A stretch of 48,561 nt of DNA from JAVBLF01 sp031553675 (GTDB lineage: Bacteria; Bacillota; Clostridia; Christensenellales; CALWSW01), in NCBI GenBank assembly GCA_031553675.1, contig JAVBLF010000043.1, forward strand, positions 1 through 48,561, in the 5' to 3' direction. Shown here in pieces: positions 1-8,704 of this stretch; position 1 is the first letter of the stretch, and each line of letters starts with the position of its first letter. The notes under the pieces are model-generated. The model searched no databases, was not told the origin of the DNA, and saw nothing but the letters and a program-made list of their open reading frames with translations. The translations under genes and the position numbers were made by a program.

Positions 1-543
1 GAAGCTGACGTTGCCATCGACCTCGATCGCGATGTCGGGGCGGCCGTGCGCGTCGAGGTAGCTGCGGGTGTCGGCGATCTTTTGCAGTGTGGCGGGGACG
101 AGGGCCTGCCCGGCAAAGCCGGGGTTGACCGTCATGATCAGCACAAACGCGATGTCGTCGAGCACGTAGTCGAGCGCGTTGAGCGGCGTCGCCGGTTTGA
201 GGGCGACGCCTGGCGTCGCGCCGAAGCCTTTGACGCGCATGAGGGCGCGCTGGAGGTGGAGGGCAGATTCGGCGTGCAGCGATACCAATTCGCCCTGTCG
301 AAATCCGAAGAGGTCGAGGTGGCGCTCGGGATCCTCGATCATCAGGTGGGTGTCGAGCGGGATGTCCGTCATCGCGCGCACCGCCCGCATGAAATCCGGA
401 CCCAGCGTGAAGTTCGGCACAAAGCGGCCGTCCATGATGTCGACGTGCAGGTAGTCGACGTGGGCAGCTTCGAGCGCGCGGATGTCCGCTTCGAGGCGGG
501 CGAAGGACGCGCACATCAGCGAAGGTGAAATTTGGCTCTTCAT
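1..543 (-). CDS. Ribulose-phosphate 3-epimerase family protein, 3' end outside the window
   Basis: The frame reads from an ATG at 543 (MKSQISPSLMCASF) to the window edge, giving 181 residues with no stop. It has the hallmarks of the Rpe/AlsE TIM-barrel family: an N-terminal SPSLMCA strand, the metal-binding HVDIMDGRFVPN motif near residue 34, DTHLMIEDP near residue 65, and MTVNPGFAGQ near residue 140. These enzymes epimerise C3 of ketose 5- or 6-phosphates, such as ribulose-5-phosphate or allulose-6-phosphate. The gene starts 13 bases after the upstream dehydrogenase stop and is the last visible member of the long leftward sugar operon. Because it sits in a catabolic operon, a special substrate such as allulose-6-phosphate is as likely as the pentose-phosphate housekeeping role; the sequence alone does not decide. 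The C-terminal phosphate-binding loop lies outside the window. Confidence 0.93.
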   Translation of the reverse strand, partial: MKSQISPSLMCASFARLEADIRALEAAHVDYLHVDIMDGRFVPNFTLGPDFMRAVRAMTDIPLDTHLMIEDPERHLDLFGFRQGELVSLHAESALHLQRALMRVKGFGATPGVALKPATPLNALDYVLDDIAFVLIMTVNPGFAGQALVPATLQKIADTRSYLDAHGRPDIAIEVDGNVSF

Positions 544-556
544 CGCATCCCCCGCG

Positions 557-1594
557 TCACGGATTGACGATCACGCGCATACCGGCGTGGCTCTCCGCGG
601 CGGCAAAGGCGTCGGCGATCGCGTCGAGCGGGAAACGGTGGGTGATGAAGCGCTTCATGTCGATCTGGCCGGATGCGATCAGATCGACCGCTTTGCCGTG
701 GTGGATCGGCATGGCACCGTGCGCGCCGTGTACGAAAAGCTCTTTGTAGTGGATGATGTTCGTGTCGAGCGGCACGACCGACTGTCCCTTCGGCAGGCCG
801 CCAAAGAGGTTGACCCGTGCCCGATTTTTCGCCATGACGAGCGCGTCGGCCTGGGTCTGCGGGTTGGGGTTGGCCGTGATGACGACGTCCGCGCCCAAGC
901 CGCCCGTCTCTTCGAGCACGCGCGCGACGGCGTCTTCTTCGGACGCGCAGATGTAGACGTCCGCGCCAAACTGCTTCGCCATTTCGAGTCGGGGTTTCGA
1001 GCGCTGAATGACGATCACCTTCGTGGCGCCCATGCGGCGGGCGACCTCGATGATCATGCAGCCGATGGGACCTGCGCCGATGATCACGACGCTGTCTCCC
1101 AGACGGATCTGCGAAAGTTCGAGCGCGTTGAGGACGCAGCCCAAAGGCTCGGCAAGGGCTGCTTCGTCGAACGACATGGAATCGGGGATTTTGTGCACCG
1201 GACCGTAGTTGACGACGATGCGGTTCAGCAGCACATACTCGGCGAAACCGCCCGCGAACTGGTAGCCCATGGCGTAGTTGATCTGGCAGTTGTTGCCGAT
1301 TCCGGCCTCGCAAAACGCGCACTCGCCGCAAGGAACGTCTGCGCCGATCGCGACGCGGTCGCCGACGGCGAATTTCGTGACGTTGGCGCCCGCCTCGACG
1401 ACTTCACCGGCGATCTCGTGGCCGATGATCTGCGGCGGCTGGACGCGGTTGTTGCCGTGGTGGAAAATGCGGATGTCCGAACCGCAGACGGCGCAGGCGC
1501 GCACCCGAACGAGTACGTCGTCGGGGCCGCAGCTCGGCGTGGGGACTTCGCGGACGACCATGCGGTCGAGGTCTTCAAACAAGGCAGCTTTCAT
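557..1594 (-). CDS. Zinc-dependent medium-chain alcohol/polyol dehydrogenase
   Basis: This 345-residue protein has the usual length and layout of the MDR family. The catalytic zinc ligands are visible as C37 in AVCGSD, the HE pair in IIGHEIAGE, and E in AEPLGC. The structural zinc site is a four-cysteine cluster, CGECAFCEAGIGNNC. The Rossmann loop is VIIGAGPIGC. It probably oxidises a secondary alcohol of a polyol or sugar phosphate with NAD(P), like sorbitol or threonine dehydrogenase. A GGAGAG ribosome site lies six bases before the ATG. It follows the GatD-like gene by 12 bases and precedes the Rpe-like gene by 13, so co-transcription is nearly certain. The substrate is not identifiable; it may act on the same intermediate as its neighbour or on its epimer. 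Confidence 0.92.
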   Translation of the reverse strand: MKAALFEDLDRMVVREVPTPSCGPDDVLVRVRACAVCGSDIRIFHHGNNRVQPPQIIGHEIAGEVVEAGANVTKFAVGDRVAIGADVPCGECAFCEAGIGNNCQINYAMGYQFAGGFAEYVLLNRIVVNYGPVHKIPDSMSFDEAALAEPLGCVLNALELSQIRLGDSVVIIGAGPIGCMIIEVARRMGATKVIVIQRSKPRLEMAKQFGADVYICASEEDAVARVLEETGGLGADVVITANPNPQTQADALVMAKNRARVNLFGGLPKGQSVVPLDTNIIHYKELFVHGAHGAMPIHHGKAVDLIASGQIDMKRFITHRFPLDAIADAFAAAESHAGMRVIVNP

Positions 1595-1606
1595 GGTTCA
1601 CTCTCC

Positions 1607-2650
1607 TCAATCGATGACGAACATGACTTTGTTGCTGAACTCGGATTTGTCGCGCAGCATGGCGAAGGCTTCGGCGCCCTTTTCGAGCGGAAGCCGATGG
1701 GTGATAAAGGGCGAGACGTCGAGCGCCTTGGAAGCCATGGCGTCCATAGCGGCCTTCCAGTCGGACTTGGGCAGCGGGGCATAGCTCGAATTCCATGTCC
1801 CCGTGACCGTGAGTTCCTTCCGCAGGATGTCCCAGTAGGCTTTCTGGCTCAGGTGCATGACACCCGCCGGATTTCCCATCAGCACGACGCGCCCCGAAGT
1901 CCGCGCCGCGCCCAGACAGTTCATCAGCGCGGAGGATACGCCGCTTCCCTCGATGGCGAGGTCGGCGCCGCGGCCGTTTGTGACGCCGAAAACCCAATCG
2001 ACCGGATCGCCCGTCGTCGTCGCATCGAAGGCGTCGGGGAAGCCGCGTTCTTTCGCGAATGCGATTTTGGCCGGATCGACGTCGATGAGAAGGGGCTTCG
2101 CGCCGCTCATGCGCGTCCAGGCGGCCAGCATGAGGCCGATGGGACCTGCGCCGAGGATCGCGACGACGTCGCCGACCTCGACCCTACCTTGCCGCAGGGC
2201 ATGCAGGGCGACAGCCGCGGGTTCGCTCATGGCCGCTTCTTCAAAGCTGACCCCTTCGGGCGCGATCGAGAGATTCCAGACCGGCACGACGATCGATTCG
2301 GCAAAACCACCGTCCCGACGCGAACCGAAATAGTCGTAGTGAGCGCACTGCGCGTAGGCCCCGACGGCGCAGGCCGGACAGCTTCGGCAGGGCAAGAGAG
2401 GGAAGACGGCGGCCGTCTTCCCGACGAGGGCGGGATCGACATCGGGCGCGGCTTCGACGATCGTGCCGGCGAATTCGTGGCCGGGGATGGTCGGGAAGGA
2501 ATAGGTTCCCTTCGTGAAGACGCGGGGCAGGTCGCTGCCGCAGATGCCGCTGGCCCGGATCGCGATTCGGACGGAACCGGGGCGAAGGGTTTCCAGGGGG
2601 ACGTCCTCGCAGCGGAGGTCGCCGATGGCGTGGAGTACGAGTGCTTTCAT
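1607..2650 (-). CDS. GatD-like galactitol-1-phosphate 5-dehydrogenase family enzyme
   Basis: This 347-residue zinc-dependent MDR dehydrogenase shows strong family-specific resemblance, from memory, to E. coli GatD. The shared stretches are CGSDLPR near residue 37, GSRRDGGFAE near 108, and LRKELTVTGTW near 277. Catalytic zinc ligands C37, the HE of GHEFAG and E of SEPAAV are present. The structural cluster CRSCPACAVGAYAQC is complete. GatD oxidises galactitol-1-phosphate to tagatose-6-phosphate in the cytoplasm. Here it sits between an EryC-like epimerase and another dehydrogenase, so the real substrate may be a related polyol phosphate. The start is supported by GGAGAG upstream, with a rather long spacing of about 11 bases. 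Confidence 0.9.
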   Translation of the reverse strand: MKALVLHAIGDLRCEDVPLETLRPGSVRIAIRASGICGSDLPRVFTKGTYSFPTIPGHEFAGTIVEAAPDVDPALVGKTAAVFPLLPCRSCPACAVGAYAQCAHYDYFGSRRDGGFAESIVVPVWNLSIAPEGVSFEEAAMSEPAAVALHALRQGRVEVGDVVAILGAGPIGLMLAAWTRMSGAKPLLIDVDPAKIAFAKERGFPDAFDATTTGDPVDWVFGVTNGRGADLAIEGSGVSSALMNCLGAARTSGRVVLMGNPAGVMHLSQKAYWDILRKELTVTGTWNSSYAPLPKSDWKAAMDAMASKALDVSPFITHRLPLEKGAEAFAMLRDKSEFSNKVMFVID

Positions 2651-2707
2651 GTGTTCACTTACTCTCCCAATATCGGTTGCGTGTTTCTCGAAACGTGATC
2701 TTCGTCA

Positions 2708-3604
2708 CTAGTTTATCACATAGGGCCGCCAATAGTCGACCGATCCTTTCAGGTCGGACAGGATGCGATCTTCGAAGTCGCGGTGTTCGCGGTGGCCGAT
2801 CTCGAAGTAGAGTCCGGCCTTTTCGCAGCCCGACCGCTCGAGCGCCGCGATCACTTTCTCGGGGCGAACGATGCCTTTTTCGTTGTAGGGCGAAACGAAG
2901 GGCCAGTGGTGGCTGGCATGCAGCTCGGTCTGTTGGAGGTGGACGATGGGCGAAAGCGATCCGAGCGCTTCGATCCAGGGGTAGGGGTCGCGTTCGTCGG
3001 GGTGGGGGGCGTGGCCGACGTCGAGGCATACGCGCATCGGGATGGCGCTGTTCGCGTTGACGGCGTCGAGCAGGTCGCGCGTTTCCTGTACGGTGTTGGC
3101 CATCTCACGCGGCACCGACATCGGCTCGATCAAAAGCGATTCGTAGCCGAGATCGGCGGCAAAGCGGGATAGTTCCTGCCAGCACCGGATCGCCTCGTCC
3201 AGGAGAAAGCGCCGCTTATCGGGGTTTTCGTAGGAATCGAAGGTGTAGATGCCGAAGTGCGAACCGCCCGTTACGGCGCCGAGGCGCGCGCCCATCGAAA
3301 AGAAGGTTTTGTACCAATTCATCCAGATCTTGCGCCCCTCTTCTTCAGGATGGAGGAAGAGGTTGACGCGGCAAAAGGAACTCGTGAAGATCGAGTCGAC
3401 GACGAGGTCGTGCGCTTCGACGGCGCGTTGTGTCCGTTCGAGGAGATGCTCGCGGTAGGGTTCCGGATAAAAGGGGTTGATCATGTCGCCGACAAACTGG
3501 ACGTAGCGCAATCCGAGCGTTTCTCCGACGACCTTCGTCCAGACTTCGGGCTCGAAGTATTTGTTGATCGCGAAGCCAAGGTTGATGCCAAGTCGTAAAT
3601 CCAT
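2708..3604 (-). CDS. Xylose isomerase-like TIM-barrel epimerase, resembling EryC (tetrulose-phosphate epimerase)
   Basis: This 298-residue protein belongs to the sugar phosphate isomerase/epimerase (AP endonuclease 2) superfamily. Several stretches match what is remembered of Brucella EryC: VDSIFTSSFCRVN near residue 70, GGSHFGIYTF near 114, EPMSVPRE near 161, RVCLDVGHA near 192, IVHLQQ near 219, and SVDYWRPYV at the end. EryC interconverts L- and D-3-tetrulose-4-phosphate in erythritol breakdown. Candidate metal ligands are E161, D196, H199 and the late E in YFEIGHRE. The ATG has GGAG five bases upstream. The operon context of two polyol-type dehydrogenases and an Rpe-like epimerase fits a chain of oxidation and epimerisation of a sugar or polyol phosphate. 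The exact substrate is inference. Confidence 0.85.
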   Translation of the reverse strand: MDLRLGINLGFAINKYFEPEVWTKVVGETLGLRYVQFVGDMINPFYPEPYREHLLERTQRAVEAHDLVVDSIFTSSFCRVNLFLHPEEEGRKIWMNWYKTFFSMGARLGAVTGGSHFGIYTFDSYENPDKRRFLLDEAIRCWQELSRFAADLGYESLLIEPMSVPREMANTVQETRDLLDAVNANSAIPMRVCLDVGHAPHPDERDPYPWIEALGSLSPIVHLQQTELHASHHWPFVSPYNEKGIVRPEKVIAALERSGCEKAGLYFEIGHREHRDFEDRILSDLKGSVDYWRPYVIN

Positions 3605-3661
3605 GTTTTCTCCTCAAATGGCGGGATGGTATGCCCATCCCGCCATGCGTTCGATATGATG

Positions 3662-4951
3662 TTATTTCAAGAACTCGCTCATGCCGGAGTCGGCTTGCGG
3701 ATAGCCGCGGAAACGGTCGATGTTCTTGAGGTTCCAGACGAGCGGTTCGCCCAGGATGACGACGTTGTCTGCCATGATTTTGTGGCCCTCTGCGGGATAG
3801 AGAACCGGCGTCGTGCCATCCATGAAGTCAGCGGTCATGTTCTTGCCGGACAGCGGCGAGACGAAGGAACCGCTGGGGCTGTTGCCGTCGAGGACGGCGG
3901 CCGTGACGTGGAGGGTCAGGTAGCCGAGGTCAAAGGGCTGCCAGAGGACGACGGCCGACATCTTGCCTTCTTCCATGTCCTTGCGGCTGGCTTCGGGAAC
4001 GGAGACGCCGACGATCTTGATCTCGCCGAGGTTGAGCTGTTCGCGCGAGGAAGCGACGGCCGGGACGGTGTTCGAGCTGAGCGCGATGATGCCGACGATC
4101 GTCTTGTCCTTGCTCAGGAGGGCTTTGATCGCGGTGTCGGCCTGGCCCTGGTCGTTGCCGGCGTAGGTGATTTCGTCGAGGATCTTGATGTGGGCGTAGT
4201 CTGCGTCCTTCTTGGCCGCGTATTCTTTTTTGATCGCGTCGAGCCAAGCGTTCTGGTTGGGGGAGTCGTTCGTCGTCGAGACGAGCGCGACGGTGGCGGG
4301 GGCGTCCTTCGTGTAGGTGGACAGGTCGCCCGCGAGGCCCTGGAGAAGCTTGATGGCGATCATGTCGCCTTCGGCCTGGTTGACGAAGTAGTCGCGGGCG
4401 TCGACTTCGACGTCAGCGTCCCAGGTGATGATTTTGATGCCAGCGTCACGCGCTTCTTTGAGCGTGTCGGCATAGCTCGAGGGATCGAGCGCCGAGACGA
4501 GGATGGCATCGTAGTCTTTGTCGATGAAGGATTGGATGTAGTTTTTCTGGTTCTGCGCCGAGCACTGCGCCATGGTGTCGCCCACCCAGGAGACGCGGAT
4601 GCCGAGTTCTTCGGCGGCCTTTGCGAAGCCGCGCTCACAGGCGATGAAGTAGTCTTCCGCGACGAACTTCGGAATGACGCCGACTTTGTACTTGGCATCT
4701 TTGGGGCCGTATTCCGTGCCCGAGGTCGATCCGGTATCTCCCGTCACTGCGTCGCCGGCCGGTTCGGCGGCGGGTTCTTCGGCTTCCGCTGCGGGGGCTT
4801 CGGCTTCCGGGGCTTCGGCGTCTGCCGCAGGGGCTTCCGCCTCGGGCTGGGCCGCCGCTTCGGTGGGTTCTGCGGGGGGCGTGGATCCGCCGCACGCGGC
4901 GAAGGAGAAGGCCAGCAGGCCCGCCAGCATCAGGCTGAGTGCACGTTTCAT
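3662..4951 (-). CDS. Sugar ABC transporter substrate-binding lipoprotein (RhaS/LsrB-like)
   Basis: The 429-residue protein begins with a lipoprotein signal peptide ending in the lipobox SFAAC, so the cysteine near residue 20 would be lipidated and the protein held on the outer face of the membrane. Residues about 22-75 form a low-complexity Ala/Glu/Pro linker. The remainder is a type I periplasmic-binding fold of the rhamnose/autoinducer-2 class: KVGVIPKFVAEDYF at the first strand, AILVSALDPSSYADTL, IKIITWDADV, and the C-terminal GEPLVWNLKNIDRF typical of RhaS/LsrB. It delivers sugar to the two permeases encoded upstream. AGGAGGAAGAAC precedes the ATG. The 116 bases between it and the permease gene hold no clear terminator, so it is probably co-transcribed. 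Confidence 0.93.
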   Translation of the reverse strand: MKRALSLMLAGLLAFSFAACGGSTPPAEPTEAAAQPEAEAPAADAEAPEAEAPAAEAEEPAAEPAGDAVTGDTGSTSGTEYGPKDAKYKVGVIPKFVAEDYFIACERGFAKAAEELGIRVSWVGDTMAQCSAQNQKNYIQSFIDKDYDAILVSALDPSSYADTLKEARDAGIKIITWDADVEVDARDYFVNQAEGDMIAIKLLQGLAGDLSTYTKDAPATVALVSTTNDSPNQNAWLDAIKKEYAAKKDADYAHIKILDEITYAGNDQGQADTAIKALLSKDKTIVGIIALSSNTVPAVASSREQLNLGEIKIVGVSVPEASRKDMEEGKMSAVVLWQPFDLGYLTLHVTAAVLDGNSPSGSFVSPLSGKNMTADFMDGTTPVLYPAEGHKIMADNVVILGEPLVWNLKNIDRFRGYPQADSGMSEFLK

Positions 4952-5067
4952 GTTCTTCCTCCTCTTGTGTCAATGCAGTGCTACTGATACACCGCGCGCC
5001 AAAGGCGGCGGAATTGCATTCGTTAGAAGTCGATAGGGTCGGTCTGGAAAGCCCATTTCGTATAGGT

Positions 5068-6033
5068 CTATTGCTTGCGCGCTTTCTTGCTGTGTTCTTC
5101 GATCAGCGCAAAGCCGATCAAGCCGACGATCAGGATCGCGCCCAACACGAAGTTGAAGATGTTGCCCGAGAGGTTGAGCAGCGTAAAGCCCTTGCGCAGC
5201 ACGCCGATGATCAGCGCGGAGATCAGCGTGCCCGTCATGCTGCCGACGCCGCCCGTCGTCGATGTGCCGCCCAGCACGACGGCCGTGATGACCTCGAGGT
5301 TGAGGTCAGCCCCCATGCTCGGCTTGGCGGCGCTGAGGCGACCCAGATAGACCAGGGAGGCCACCGCGCAGAGGAAGCCGCACGCCGTATAGATCCAGAA
5401 CTTCAGCGCATCGGTCGAAATGCCGGCAAAGCGGATCGCGTCTTCGTTGAAGCCGAGCGCCTTGAGGCTTCGGCCGACGCTCGAACGGTTGTAGAGCACG
5501 AAGAAGATCGCGAAGAGCACGGCGATGTAGACGATCTGGATCGGCATGACCTTGCCGAACTTGAACTTGGAGAGCAGCTTGAAGCCGTCCGGAAAGCCCG
5601 TAAAGGTGTCCGATCCCGCGATGATCATCGCGATGCCGCGGTAGAGGGACATCGTTGCGAGCGTACAGACGAGGGGGGGGATGCGCGTCTTGGCGATGAT
5701 GACGCCGTTGAAGGCGCCGCATGCCGTTCCGGTCAGCAGGCAGAGCGCGATCGCGAGGCCGAGGTTGCCCGTGTGGGTGTGGACGTAGCCGAAGACGATG
5801 GCGGACAGCGTCAGGTTGTAGCCCACCGAGAGGTCGATGCCGCCCGTCGTGATGATCAGCGTCATGGGCAGCGCCATGATGATCGTTTCGCCGACGATCT
5901 CGAAGACGTTGAACATGACCTTGGGCCGGAAAAAGACTGGTTCGAGTACGCCGAACGCGATCACGAGGCCGATGAGCACCACGAAAAGCGCCGTTTGGTA
6001 GGAAGCGAAGCGTTTGAGCGATCCCGTCTTCAT
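5068..6033 (-). CDS. Sugar ABC transporter permease (RbsC/RhaQ type)
   Basis: This 321-residue integral membrane protein is of the BPD_transp_2 family, with about eight to ten hydrophobic spans. The family signature TGGIDLSVGYNL lies near residue 63, and EVITAVVLGGTSTTGGVGSM near 240 forms the EAA-like loop that contacts the ATPase. It is one half of the heteromeric channel for the sugar captured by the adjacent lipoprotein. Its ATG overlaps the stop of the preceding permease gene by four bases (ATGA at 6030-6033), which suggests translational coupling and equal synthesis of the two subunits. The substrate is inferred only from rhaA and rhaM in the same operon. Confidence 0.93.
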   Translation of the reverse strand: MKTGSLKRFASYQTALFVVLIGLVIAFGVLEPVFFRPKVMFNVFEIVGETIIMALPMTLIITTGGIDLSVGYNLTLSAIVFGYVHTHTGNLGLAIALCLLTGTACGAFNGVIIAKTRIPPLVCTLATMSLYRGIAMIIAGSDTFTGFPDGFKLLSKFKFGKVMPIQIVYIAVLFAIFFVLYNRSSVGRSLKALGFNEDAIRFAGISTDALKFWIYTACGFLCAVASLVYLGRLSAAKPSMGADLNLEVITAVVLGGTSTTGGVGSMTGTLISALIIGVLRKGFTLLNLSGNIFNFVLGAILIVGLIGFALIEEHSKKARKQ

Positions 6034-7022
6034 GCCGCTATCCCTCCTTCTACGGGCGCGTCAGCCTGTTTCTTCGGATGGCGCTCGAATTTCGTGACCG
6101 TCAGGAAGACGGCGATCAGGATGATGCCACCCTGGAGCGCGTATTGGTAGTAATCCTGGTAGCCGAGGTAGATCATCGTCACCTGCATGAGGTAGACGAG
6201 GATCGCGCCGAGGATGGCGCCGATGATCTTGCCGCTGCCGCCGAGGATGCTGATCCCGCCGACGACCGACGCGGCGATGAAGATCATCTCGCGCCCGTAG
6301 GACACGGACGGCATGACTTCATTCGAGCGGGTAAATAGCAGGATGCCCGCGACGCCCAAGAGCGCGCCTTCGATCAGGTAGGTTTTGATCACCGTCATGT
6401 CGGGGTTGATGCCGGCGTAGATCGCGGCCTGGCGATGGCCGCCGGTCGCGTAGATCGCCTTGGAAAAGGGCGCGTACTTCATGAAAGCGACGAAGAAGAC
6501 CGCAACGATCGCCGCGACGATGAAGACGTAGGGGACGAGGCCGGACACACGCCCGAGGCCAAACCAGGTGAAGTTGTCGTGCAGGTTCTCGATCCAACCC
6601 GCGTTGGGCAGGAAGGTCGCGTAGAAGCCGAGGTGGACTTTGGCCATCGCGAGCGTGACGACGATCGAGGGCACCTTGAGCTTGACGGAGATCAGGCCGT
6701 TCAATCCGGCGAGCAGTGCGCCGACGACGATCGCGCAGGGCGCGAACACGACGATCGAATGGCCCATCTTGGCGAGCACGCCCGCCGTGTAACCGACGAA
6801 GCCGAGTATCGTGCCGGCCGAGATGTCGATGTTGCCGGTCAGGATGACGAGCGACATGCCGATCGTGCCGACAATCATCGGCGCGACGTCGAGCATGAAG
6901 CTGAAAAGCCCGCTGACCGAGTCGAAATTCGTGAAGATAAAGAGGAAAATGAGGAAGAGCGCGACGATCAGCGCCAACACAGCTTCGCGCGTCGCGTACT
7001 TCGAGAGTTTGCTTGTTTTCAT
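6030..7022 (-). CDS. Sugar ABC transporter permease (RbsC/RhaP type)
   Basis: This 330-residue BPD_transp_2 membrane protein is the partner of the following permease. It shows TGNIDISAGTILG near residue 63, the class signature, and IFIAASVVGGISILGGSG near 244. Hydrophobic segments cover most of the length, with short charged termini (MKTSKLSKYATREAV; a Lys/Asp-rich tail). The gene starts 12 bases after the ATPase stop, with GGGGGTGACC ahead of the ATG, and overlaps the next permease by four bases. The two permeases differ clearly, as expected for RhaP/RhaQ or LsrC/LsrD heterodimers rather than a recent duplication. Confidence 0.93.
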   Translation of the reverse strand: MKTSKLSKYATREAVLALIVALFLIFLFIFTNFDSVSGLFSFMLDVAPMIVGTIGMSLVILTGNIDISAGTILGFVGYTAGVLAKMGHSIVVFAPCAIVVGALLAGLNGLISVKLKVPSIVVTLAMAKVHLGFYATFLPNAGWIENLHDNFTWFGLGRVSGLVPYVFIVAAIVAVFFVAFMKYAPFSKAIYATGGHRQAAIYAGINPDMTVIKTYLIEGALLGVAGILLFTRSNEVMPSVSYGREMIFIAASVVGGISILGGSGKIIGAILGAILVYLMQVTMIYLGYQDYYQYALQGGIILIAVFLTVTKFERHPKKQADAPVEGGIAA

Positions 7023-7034
7023 CCGGTCACCCCC

Positions 7035-8528
7035 TTACAGCGCCATGGAGAGCACGGCTTCCTGGCTGAATTCCGCGCGGTCCAGTTCGCCCATCTTGCG
7101 TCCGCCCTTCATGACCATGACGCGGTCGCTCATACCGAGGATCTCCGGCAAGTCGCTCGAGATCATGACGATCGAGAGCCCTTCTTTGGCCAGGCCGCTC
7201 ACGATGCGGTGGATTTCGGCTTTGGCGCCGACGTCGACGCCGCGGGTCGGTTCGTCGAGGATGAGGATCTTGGGTTTGGCGGCGAGTGCGCGCGCGACCG
7301 AAACCTTTTGCTGGTTGCCGCCCGAGAGGTTGTCGGTGCGGAAATCGCGATTAGGCGCTTTGATCGACAGGCGCTTCATGTATTCGTCGCTGACGGCGTC
7401 CTCCTGCTTTTGGTCGATCACGCCCATCAGGCCCGACATCCGGTAGAGCAGCGGGAGGGAGATGTTTTCCTTTACAGACATGTCGATCACAAGGCCGTAT
7501 TTCTGCCGATCTTCCGAAATGTATACGATGCCCATGTCGAGCGCCTCGCGAAAGTTCTTGAGCGCGATCGGCTTACCCTCGAGCGTCAGGCGGCCTGCGT
7601 CGGGCTTGGCGAGGCCGCATAGCGTCAGCGCGAGTTCGGTGCGCCCCGCACCGGCCAGGCCGGCCACCCCCAGAATTTCGCCCTTTCGGAGGTCGAGGTC
7701 GACGCCCTTGAGCAGATCGCCCTGCTCGATGCCCTTTGCTTCGAAGACGACATCGCCGATCGCGACGTCTTCTTTCGGGTAAAGCGTGTCGAGTGTGCGG
7801 CCAACCATCCATTCGACGAGCGTCTCTTTGGAGACGTCGGCGACGTCACTCGTCGCGACGTATTCGCCGTCGCGGATCACGCTGACGCGGTCGGCGATCT
7901 GGAAGATCTCGTCGAGGCGGTGGCTGATGTAGAGCATCGACACGCCCAAGCCTTGCAGCCGGGTGATCGTGTCGAAGAGGGTCGCCACTTCCTTGTTGGT
8001 CAGCGCGGCGGTCGGCTCGTCGAGGATGAGGATCGATGAATCGAAGGTCAGCGCCTTTGCGATCTCGACCATCTGCTTCGTCGCGACGCCCAGGCTGCTG
8101 ACCAAGGCGTCGAGGTCGACCTGCATGCCGAGGCGCCCGAAGATCTCGCCCGCTTTGACGCGCATGGCGGCGTAGTCGATGATCGGGATGCCCGCCACCT
8201 TCTTTTTAAGCTCGTGCCCCATGAACATGTTTTCGAGCACCGTGAGGTCGGGGAAGAGGCTGGTCTCCTGAAAGATGATCGCGATGCCCTGTCGATAGGC
8301 GTCGTTCGGCGTCTTGACCTTGTAGGGCGCGCCGTTTAAGAGGATGTCGCCCTCGTCGGGCAGGTAGACGCCCGTGATGATCTTCATCAGCGTCGACTTG
8401 CCCGCACCGTTCTCCCCGCAGATGGCGTGAACCTCGCCCTTGCGCAGGTCCAGGCTCATCCCGTTGAGCGCCAGCACACCGGGGAAACGCTTCGTGATGT
8501 TACGAATGTCGAGTATCGTTTCGGCCAT
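7035..8528 (-). CDS. Sugar ABC transporter ATP-binding protein (RbsA/RhaT type)
   Basis: This double-ATPase protein has about 497 residues. The N-terminal half has Walker A GENGAGKSTL and Walker B ILILDEPTAAL with a degenerate signature. The C-terminal half has the strong signature LSGGNQQKVSVARAL and Walker B ILILDEPTRGVDVG, while its Walker A is weak (GLAGAGRTELA). This asymmetry is normal for monosaccharide importers. I place the start at the ATG at 8528 (MAETILDI) because AGGAG lies eight bases upstream; an in-frame GTG at 8537 would fuse with that ribosome site. The gene is separated from rhaA by 305 bases of hairpin repeats, one of which abuts the ribosome binding site. Confidence 0.94.
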   Translation of the reverse strand: MAETILDIRNITKRFPGVLALNGMSLDLRKGEVHAICGENGAGKSTLMKIITGVYLPDEGDILLNGAPYKVKTPNDAYRQGIAIIFQETSLFPDLTVLENMFMGHELKKKVAGIPIIDYAAMRVKAGEIFGRLGMQVDLDALVSSLGVATKQMVEIAKALTFDSSILILDEPTAALTNKEVATLFDTITRLQGLGVSMLYISHRLDEIFQIADRVSVIRDGEYVATSDVADVSKETLVEWMVGRTLDTLYPKEDVAIGDVVFEAKGIEQGDLLKGVDLDLRKGEILGVAGLAGAGRTELALTLCGLAKPDAGRLTLEGKPIALKNFREALDMGIVYISEDRQKYGLVIDMSVKENISLPLLYRMSGLMGVIDQKQEDAVSDEYMKRLSIKAPNRDFRTDNLSGGNQQKVSVARALAAKPKILILDEPTRGVDVGAKAEIHRIVSGLAKEGLSIVMISSDLPEILGMSDRVMVMKGGRKMGELDRAEFSQEAVLSMAL

Positions 8529-8548
8529 GCCATCCACTCCTTTTGGAC

Positions 8549-8606
8549 TTGGGGGAATTCATCCCCCAAACCCCTAGCCTCAAGGGGCAAGCCCCTTGAG
8601 AATCCC
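8549..8606 (-). repeat. Paired-hairpin intergenic repeat, copy A
   Basis: Read on the minus strand, this is GGGATTC, then hairpin CTCAAGGGGC-TT-GCCCCTTGAG (8579-8600), then a GGGGTTT spacer, then hairpin TTGGGGG...CCCCCAA (8549-8569). The same order of parts occurs at 8705-8759, 19480-19531 and 20890-20948. The element ends about 20 bases before the ATPase start codon, directly ahead of its AGGAG. There is no U-run, so it is not a simple terminator. Confidence 0.85.
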
Positions 8607-8643
8607 ATTTGAATGTCCCTCGGAAACGCAACGAATGTCGCGC

Positions 8644-8686
8644 GGCTCGTGCTCCATTGCTTTCCTGCGCAATGATTCGCCGAGCC
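8644..8686. repeat. Central nested hairpin between repeat copies A and B
   Basis: GGCTCG (8644-8649) pairs with CGAGCC (8681-8686), and inside it CATTGC (8655-8660) pairs with GCAATG (8669-8674). The hairpin lies midway between two oppositely oriented copies of the paired-hairpin repeat, giving the whole 8549-8763 gap a roughly mirror-symmetric layout. No coding frame was recognised in the 305-base gap. Confidence 0.6.
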
Positions 8687-8704
8687 TGAAAGTATCGTTG
8701 GAAA

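Noticed and set aside
482..2698. 738-codon open frame on the plus strand
   Set aside because: It is antisense to the two dehydrogenases; composition is rich in Asp, Arg, Val and His with no domain motif, the usual shadow of GC-rich genes.
8549..8606. Rho-independent terminator between rhaA and the ABC genes
   Set aside because: Stable hairpins but no T-run on the minus strand, and the same unit occurs in places where termination makes no sense, such as directly before der.
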